NCBI GenBank assembly: GCA_002506825.1
Contig: DAYH01000022.1
Location: 17,733 to 55,949 of the forward strand
Length of the DNA stretch: 38,217 nucleotides
Source of the DNA: Euryarchaeota archaeon UBA103
GTDB taxonomy: Archaea; Thermoplasmatota; Poseidoniia; Poseidoniales; Thalassarchaeaceae
Reading direction: 5' to 3'
Under the pieces are notes generated by a model. It ran no database searches, was not told the origin of the DNA, and was given only the letters and a program-made list of their open reading frames with translations. Position 1 is the stretch's first letter; every line of letters begins with the position of its first letter. Of this stretch, positions 34,101-38,217 are shown one piece after another. A program made the translations under genes and the position numbers.

Positions 34101-34884
34101 AGTCTGAATCGGGCCTAAACATCACTTTTGAAGACCCAAATCTCATGAAGTAGATTGATCGTAGCATTAGGGCTACTCCTAAAGAGGCAATCATCATTAC
34201 CTGTGGACTTGCATTTCTTATCCGAAATCCACGATAAACAGCTCGATCCAGGATTATTCCAACTATTCCAGTTAAGAAAAATGCTGCGATGATTGAAATC
34301 AGTAACAAAGACCATGAAATTACGCCGTCTCCTGGGGCCTCGTAAAGAGGGTAGAACGAATTACTCGTTGAGAGAATCATTCCGACAAACATCCCCACCA
34401 TGAATAACTCTGCTTGCGCGAAGTTCCCGTACTGCTGTACCTTGTAAGTGAGGGTCAGCCCTATTGCTATCGAGAGATACGTGGCCGACCAAATGAGTGT
34501 GTTTGTACCAAGGGCGACTATATCGAAGGTTATCGAAGCAGTCTTATCCTGGCCTTTGAATAATAGATCGAGAGTCAGGAGTGTCAATAAGAAGAGGGCG
34601 ACTGGCGTTAGAAATATCAGGAATGATCGAACATTACTGGATCGCATGTCTTCGAAAATAACTCTTAGCAGTCCGAATCCACCGAAAAATGACTGTATTA
34701 TTTGAATCAGCCAAATCATGTCATTGGGAAGGGAGCCACTGACAGTAAAATCGAGGAGGTTCAATGTTCCACTGTTATTTAGTAGCCCGAGTATCGTAGC
34801 ATCAATGAGGACGGTAAGAAAAATAATTGTCCTTCTAAGCCAACGGGGCTTATCATATATCCATTCTAATTTTGAAGGGGACAT
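31150..34884 (-). CDS. Fused LivH-LivM permease of a branched-chain amino acid-type ABC importer
   Basis: One 1244-residue chain carries both permease halves. The LivH part (about 1-505) has AIGLTLTYKVQQYGNFAQAE and the EAA-like coupling loop TRLGMKMRAVADNPDLAASS. The LivM part (about 770-1244) has NLHTGYTGMVNFGVIFF, RTDYFAIVTISLGEI and SPWGRILKSIREDEDVAQHH. Between them is a spacer of about 260 residues with a Lys-rich stretch, a TM2-like hairpin (GIIGLHHLVTGN) and further helices. Extra outer loops with Cys pairs lie at about 258-346 (LivH) and 943-983 (LivM). ATG 34884 is used; a GTG at 34905 is possible. The whole frame is open, so a sequencing error would not create it. The livG start overlaps its stop by 4 bases. 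Confidence 0.92.
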   Translation of the reverse strand: MSPSKLEWIYDKPRWLRRTIIFLTVLIDATILGLLNNSGTLNLLDFTVSGSLPNDMIWLIQIIQSFFGGFGLLRVIFEDMRSSNVRSFLIFLTPVALFLLTLLTLDLLFKGQDKTASITFDIVALGTNTLIWSATYLSIAIGLTLTYKVQQYGNFAQAELFMVGMFVGMILSTSNSFYPLYEAPGDGVISWSLLLISIIAAFFLTGIVGIILDRAVYRGFRIRNASPQVMMIASLGVALMLRSIYFMRFGSSKVMFRPDSDFQHISNRWDIPTTKYRFNIGDLSLQEGSTYRQFNCEQSVDPETGQLVFDELTGEPVLSRIVSEGTKPKIEIYDVATDCATSLTSNFPYYKGALPVIVFMSVALLVILLNKTRLGMKMRAVADNPDLAASSGINVENIQMTSAFLSAGVTGIGGAIFSITLLFNPTTAFSLLLPSFAVIVLGTIGSVPGAIVASLIVGLVRAASSPILVGVGYPLERSGYSAMGGVMPYIFLIAILIILPKGIGDAWENWKIDRTRRKAKQKGKNPEKNQASLLAFLPTGIIGLHHLVTGNRAKAQNYSIIALGSYFLHKILAFIGRNSFSSGACSDLCSDTEGIESNLALLTGRNDGTLRVEDSPYFSETATKVDERWLELVEFELQSVNLLAEISDIIWPAIPLLLWIYAIYEGVDIIKDGKISSIVKQTRMSVMGTLPLVDFRSNISPLFVKLSKANTIHREAIIKLRSFCAALLYPIINSMDNYLKSMKSRLHAPDDSPGSIMSRYSQRFSLLNNYGREGATASLLFFMLLFILMCSILWWLPITSDPETFNWDKTFQLSNVIQSISIFVLMAFSLNLHTGYTGMVNFGVIFFVGVSAVAVCVLTAPAEMNGYGWGIIPASVFAISLSAALGWSLAYPTARLRTDYFAIVTISLGEILRLLLSAEPLLRTGPTASAIGLGSYPLPLKDWWFCGSQVEVGPDSSFISANECRSSEIPLDSPSIWISDILNMGDPAPYSVLLALICIISVIIVWLLLNRALTSPWGRILKSIREDEDVAQHHGHDVLRNKAASLALGAAIAGLAGILWAWKLTGIGPSFMSPSSTTFLVWAAFIIGGAANNRGMVIGAMIIILMESVFNVLVVASSPDLPLYDTANQVDKVFIWLVSDQWEVTKFCLALLTIGLVFRLGKLVEFAFWGTIVFAFTAWMMNGERALQSATNYAGEITISGAGMAYVKLLLIGSLMLFSLKYNPKGLLPEVPHRPTRPNGGEDT

Positions 34885-34917
34885 TTTACCAAATCTCAAC
34901 GCCACAGAAATTGTTGG

Positions 34918-34947
34918 GCGGCGTGGCAGTATTCCCTGCCACGCCGC
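34918..34947 (-). terminator. Perfect 12-bp hairpin between the binding-protein and permease genes
   Basis: GCGGCGTGGCAG and CTGCCACGCCGC pair fully around a 6-base loop. It lies within the 100-base gap after the binding-protein stop (34985) and ends about 33 bases before the permease ATG. No T run follows on the minus strand. Such elements after binding-protein genes usually stabilise the upstream mRNA or reduce readthrough, giving more binding protein than permease. Confidence 0.7.
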
Positions 34948-34984
34948 TTTACGTTATACTTCGAAGGTTTCTATCCTAACTTTC

Positions 34985-37900
34985 TCAAGTACGTGCCACT
35001 AGGCCGTTGTCAAAGGACCAATCGTATACGCAATCGTATGCGACCGTGCCTTCTCCATCTGCGCCTACATCGGTAACTGAGAACTGTCCGATGCAGTAGC
35101 CCTGACCTAGAGTATCACCGTTTGCTTGGAAAGTTACTGGACCGGTTGCCCCGTCCCATCCATTTCCAGTTGCAGCTATCGCCATGCTCGGAGTGAGCTG
35201 TGGGGTAGCGAGCTGCGTGAAAGCGGCGAACATCATTATGGTGGTAGCATCAACAGCTTCCATGGCGAACTGTCCCATAGGGACGGTTGATGGCCATAGT
35301 GACTGAACGAGCATTCCCCTAGCAGAGCTGGCTACACCGGGCTGTGAAGCCATGACGCCATCCAGTAGATCGTCCTGCATTGAGTCAGCGGTTGTCACTG
35401 ATGCTATTCCGTCAGTACCATATATCTGGCCTGCGAATGCGCTACTACTTAGCTCGGTAATTATTGCGGCTCCATCAGAGTTGTATGCAAAGAGAGCGAC
35501 TGCCCCGCATCCGTTGTCCAATGTGGACTGGATCGTAGTTGCCACATCAGTGAGTGGCCGGGCGTAGTCTGTTCTTGTGCAAATTTCTCCTCCAGCGGCT
35601 ATCCACTCTGAGGTGAACAAATCACCCAAGGATGCCGTGTAATCATCAGCAGCTGCGATAATTGCGACTCCTCCATCGGCGGTTAGAGCCTCATTGTTCA
35701 TAATCATGAGATCCTTGAGAGCCGCTGCCTGGCCGACATCGCTTGGAACTACCCTGAAGAAGTCTGGGTAAGCTGTAGCATCAGACAAATCAGGAGATGT
35801 GCTAGCATAGGATATCATTGGTATTCCAGCTTCTGAAAGTACGGCGTTTGCTGCCTTGGATGCTCCGGAGCATGCTGCCCCTACAACTCCCCATACTCCT
35901 GCATCGACCAAGGTCTGTGCGGCTGATGCACCAGTAGATGTTGTCTCGTATCCATTGCATCCCGAGTCAGCGAAAACTACCTCGAACTGGACATTGTTAC
36001 TGTATCCAATCGAGTTAGCCAGCTGTGCGGATAGCCCAGCTGCTGCCTGGAATGACGGCCAAAGCTCGCCTATAGCTGGACTGGTAGCGTCTCCCATGAA
36101 TCCAATCTTCACGGTCACACCAGCGAATGGTGTGGCTGCGACGCCATTTACTGCGTCCCAGGTGTGCATGCAGTTCACGTAGTCCCCGTATGTTGGAACT
36201 ATTGCGAAAGTACAGACGTCATATCCGGATCCAGCTACATCTCCGTTAGCCAGGAAGACGTGGGTGCCGCTTGCACCTGCATATCCATCGCCGCTCCCGA
36301 CCATGGGTATGTGCATGTGCATGTTGGCGCCGTCTTCCATCTTTGCGGCGTGTGCGGCAATCATTACAGCGTCATATGCTTCTGAGGTGTATATTCCAGA
36401 CGAGCATACCGCATCTGCTTCACATGTAGCAGGGAAGTCACCGGATGATGAGCCTGCCCTTGGGGAGGTTGTCATCATTCCGTTTGCCAGAACTGAGTTT
36501 TCACCGAAAGGTGTCAGTGCGGCGGCTCCTGCCATTCCGTCTCCTCCGAATGAAGGCAGGCTAGCACCAGCTTGGTACATTGCTCCGAGGAACTGAGCAC
36601 CTGTGTCAGGGTAGGTCATGAAGATTACCGAGTCACATGTCATCGACGCATCCGTAACTGCTTGAATTGCTTCGGTTGTCATGGCGGCTGCATTGAATTC
36701 TGCCTGGTTGAAGTCATACCTAGCGCATGTAGTACCGTCGAAGTTGGCATCGAAGGCATCTGCTAGACCGGCTCCGTAAGCATCGTTCTGAGCGATAATG
36801 GCCGTACTTGTGTACCCTTGGCTAGTAACAAGGTCGGCAAGTGCCTCACCCTGCAAAGCGTCACTAGGCACTACCCTGAAGAAATGAGGGTATGCTGTCG
36901 AGTCACTTAGGCTCGGAGCAGTGCTAGCGAAGGATATCATAGGGACACCAGCTTGTGAAAGAACAGCGTTCGCTGCGGTCGAGGCTCCGGAGCTTGCGGC
37001 TCCTACTACTGCCACGACGCCCGCGCTAACAAGGCTGTTAGCACCGTCAGTAGCTACTTGTCCGTTAGCACCGCCTGAATCCGCGTAAACGTTGACGAAG
37101 TGGTATCCATCGTCCATAGCATTCAGATCAGTAAACGCTTGATTAACAGCGTATTCGAAACCAGTTGCGTAGGACGCAAGTCCACCAGTAGTATCATACA
37201 TCGTTCCAATCTTGATTTCTACATCAACTGCTGGGGCGGCGAACATTGGGTTCGCTGCTCCCATGTAGTGAGCTGCAATCTCGTCTGCGACGGCGTGAGC
37301 TATATCAGCGTCAAACCCGACTACAGATCCATCCTCAGCGTAGCTTTCGAATGGAGGATAGAACGGGTCTGTGCAGAGCCTTAGGCTTCCGGACTCCAGA
37401 ACGGCTGTCAGATCGCTTCCCTCGGTTGGGGTTGGGTAAGCGGTTGCTGTGTCAGCATCTGTGTCGTCAGCTAGTGTGTTGGGGTCGTCAAAGTTAGCGG
37501 CAAATATGATGTCGTACTCACCAGAGTCGACCATAGCACCGATAGCCATGTTTAGAGCACCCAATAGCTCTCCAGAGGAATCCCCCTGTACAGCCATACC
37601 GAAGTTCTCATCAGAGAAAGTAACCATCAAGGTACCCTCTAGGGCAAGAACAGGGGCGTCACCCATTGCGTAGTGTACGTCACCGTTGTTCAGAGCGGCG
37701 ATCACCGAAGGGAAGTCTTCGTAAGCGCTGATCGTAGCTGCACCGAGGTTTGCCTGTGCGTACAAGTCAGAGGTAGTCCCCGACTGCACGCCTATGGTGG
37801 TGCCATCTGCGTTCAGGTCTGCGACGGCACTGATTGAAGCAGCGCCAGATCCACCGATTACCGCCTGGCTACTTGTGTAGTAAGCCCTGGTGAAATCGAC

Positions 37901-38143
37901 AGCTTGCTCTCGCTCGTCAGTCTTCGTCATCGCCGATATGATAGCGTCACACATATCGCCGGCATTCAGGTTGGGGATAATGGGGTCCCATGCGGACTCC
38001 ACGAAGTCGGCACTAACGTCACTGGCCATCGAAATGGACCAGTCAGGTGTGTCGTCTTCTTCATCCCCACCAAGGCATCCGGCGAATGCTGCCGCCAGCA
38101 TGCTCATGGTAAGCATCATTGCAATCATCTTGTTGTTATTCAT
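34985..38143 (-). CDS. Three-domain ABC substrate-binding lipoprotein: rearranged SBP_bac_3 domain plus two LivK-like domains
   Basis: A lipoprotein signal (MLTMSMLAAAFAGC, lipid Cys 23) precedes an acidic linker. Residues about 35-215 match the body and end of a type II SBP_bac_3 domain (ESAWDPIIPNLNAG, CDAIISAMTKTDEREQAVDF, TTIGVQSGTTSDLY, GALNMAIGAMVDSGEYDIIF). Its usual first segment appears only later, at about 252-290 (LRLCTDPFYPPFESYAEDGS, then VVGFDADIAHAVADE). Two tandem type I LivK-like domains follow (about 306-670 and 674-1052). They share ANAVLSxAGxPMIS and FFRVVPSD, so they are duplicates. ATG 38143 is chosen because the signal peptide starts there. The frame to 38170 would add nine residues. 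It heads the operon for the fused permease, LivG and LivF. Confidence 0.88.
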   Translation of the reverse strand: MNNNKMIAMMLTMSMLAAAFAGCLGGDEEDDTPDWSISMASDVSADFVESAWDPIIPNLNAGDMCDAIISAMTKTDEREQAVDFTRAYYTSSQAVIGGSGAASISAVADLNADGTTIGVQSGTTSDLYAQANLGAATISAYEDFPSVIAALNNGDVHYAMGDAPVLALEGTLMVTFSDENFGMAVQGDSSGELLGALNMAIGAMVDSGEYDIIFAANFDDPNTLADDTDADTATAYPTPTEGSDLTAVLESGSLRLCTDPFYPPFESYAEDGSVVGFDADIAHAVADEIAAHYMGAANPMFAAPAVDVEIKIGTMYDTTGGLASYATGFEYAVNQAFTDLNAMDDGYHFVNVYADSGGANGQVATDGANSLVSAGVVAVVGAASSGASTAANAVLSQAGVPMISFASTAPSLSDSTAYPHFFRVVPSDALQGEALADLVTSQGYTSTAIIAQNDAYGAGLADAFDANFDGTTCARYDFNQAEFNAAAMTTEAIQAVTDASMTCDSVIFMTYPDTGAQFLGAMYQAGASLPSFGGDGMAGAAALTPFGENSVLANGMMTTSPRAGSSSGDFPATCEADAVCSSGIYTSEAYDAVMIAAHAAKMEDGANMHMHIPMVGSGDGYAGASGTHVFLANGDVAGSGYDVCTFAIVPTYGDYVNCMHTWDAVNGVAATPFAGVTVKIGFMGDATSPAIGELWPSFQAAAGLSAQLANSIGYSNNVQFEVVFADSGCNGYETTSTGASAAQTLVDAGVWGVVGAACSGASKAANAVLSEAGIPMISYASTSPDLSDATAYPDFFRVVPSDVGQAAALKDLMIMNNEALTADGGVAIIAAADDYTASLGDLFTSEWIAAGGEICTRTDYARPLTDVATTIQSTLDNGCGAVALFAYNSDGAAIITELSSSAFAGQIYGTDGIASVTTADSMQDDLLDGVMASQPGVASSARGMLVQSLWPSTVPMGQFAMEAVDATTIMMFAAFTQLATPQLTPSMAIAATGNGWDGATGPVTFQANGDTLGQGYCIGQFSVTDVGADGEGTVAYDCVYDWSFDNGLVART

Positions 38144-38175
38144 TAGAAACTCACGTTCCAGTGCCCGCACGACGA

Positions 38176-38190
38176 CGTATATATGTTATA
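38176..38190 (-). promoter_or_regulatory. TATA-box promoter of the importer operon
   Basis: On the minus strand TATAACATATATACG lies about 35-45 bases before ATG 38143. A TATATA core centred near 38181 predicts transcription start around 38155 and a leader of about 12 bases containing GTGAG. This is the only strong TATA box near the binding-protein gene, consistent with high expression of the first gene. Confidence 0.55.
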
Positions 38191-38197
38191 GAGATTC

Positions 38198-38217
38198 TCA
38201 AAAAAAAGTCAAAAAAA
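38198..38217 (-). terminator. Double oligo-T tract at the window end
   Basis: Read on the minus strand this end gives seven T, GAC, then eight T, which is the type of oligo-T signal that stops archaeal RNA polymerase. It would end a minus-strand gene lying beyond the window, just before the importer promoter. It could also simply be AT-rich promoter flank. Confidence 0.35.

Noticed and set aside
34985..38143. Several separate binding-protein genes joined by a frame error
   Set aside because: The frame is open throughout with one lipoprotein signal and no internal ribosome site or second signal peptide. Assembly chimerism remains possible and is noted in the finding.
38198..38217. Poly-A run as a sequencing or vector artefact
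   Set aside because: Two separate A runs broken by GTC fit a natural oligo-T terminator on the minus strand; no adapter-like sequence is seen.
1..38217. CRISPR array, tRNA, rRNA, insertion sequence or prophage
   Set aside because: I found no regularly spaced repeats, no cloverleaf-like sequence in the short gaps, and no transposase, integrase or phage structural protein among the translated frames.

Overview
The window looks like a chromosomal segment of a planktonic Marine Group II euryarchaeon (Poseidoniales-like, Thermoplasmata side). This rests on several observations. Unmistakably archaeal information genes are present: P1/L12 stalk protein, MCM, GatE, Pth2 and the archaeosine enzyme RaSEA. 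They are interleaved with many bacterial-looking genes. The start signals are mixed, with GAGGTGAT-type Shine-Dalgarno sites at some genes and TATA boxes giving very short leaders at others. The lineage is inferred from gene content, not proven.

Layout. 1-1585 (+): the end of the ribosomal stalk gene and two unknown proteins. 1586-6085 (-): RaSEA, then a small membrane protein, a CcoN-like membrane protein that has lost almost all metal and heme ligands, and an OBG/YchF-type GTPase. 6193-8742 (+): a UMF1/Atg22-type MFS transporter and a membrane-anchored left-handed beta-helix acyltransferase. 8753-19380 (-): a coiled-coil protein, an M20 peptidase, and a one-base-overlapping pair of large AddA-like and AddB-like helicase/nuclease genes. 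19447-21498 (-): a secreted thioredoxin-fold protein and a threonine aldolase. 21727-22365 (+): an aquaporin-like protein without NPA motifs, followed by a strong RNA hairpin. 22451-28358 (-): MCM, GatE, a DUF4430-like surface protein, an ECF-type S component and Pth2. 28568-29615 (+): a PPC/DUF296 protein and a small alpha/beta hydrolase. 29601-38143 (-): a complete branched-chain-amino-acid-type ABC importer.

The importer is the most unusual locus. Its binding lipoprotein carries three binding modules in one chain: a type II (SBP_bac_3) domain whose first segment has moved to the C-terminal side, as in a circular permutation, followed by two tandem LivK-like domains. LivH and LivM are fused into one protein with a long spacer. 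A perfect 12-bp hairpin sits between the binding-protein and permease genes, and LivG and LivF follow with 4-base overlaps. Together they suggest a multi-specificity importer with one asymmetric permease chain.

Other points for follow-up are the ligand-less CcoN homologue, the NPA-less MIP-family protein, the AddAB-like pair with possible Fe-S nuclease clusters in both subunits, and the DUF4430 plus S-component pair, which may capture a corrinoid or other vitamin. I saw no tRNA, rRNA, CRISPR array, insertion sequence or prophage gene. No gene-free stretch exceeds 300 bases; the longest are 21499-21726 and 28359-28567, both described below.
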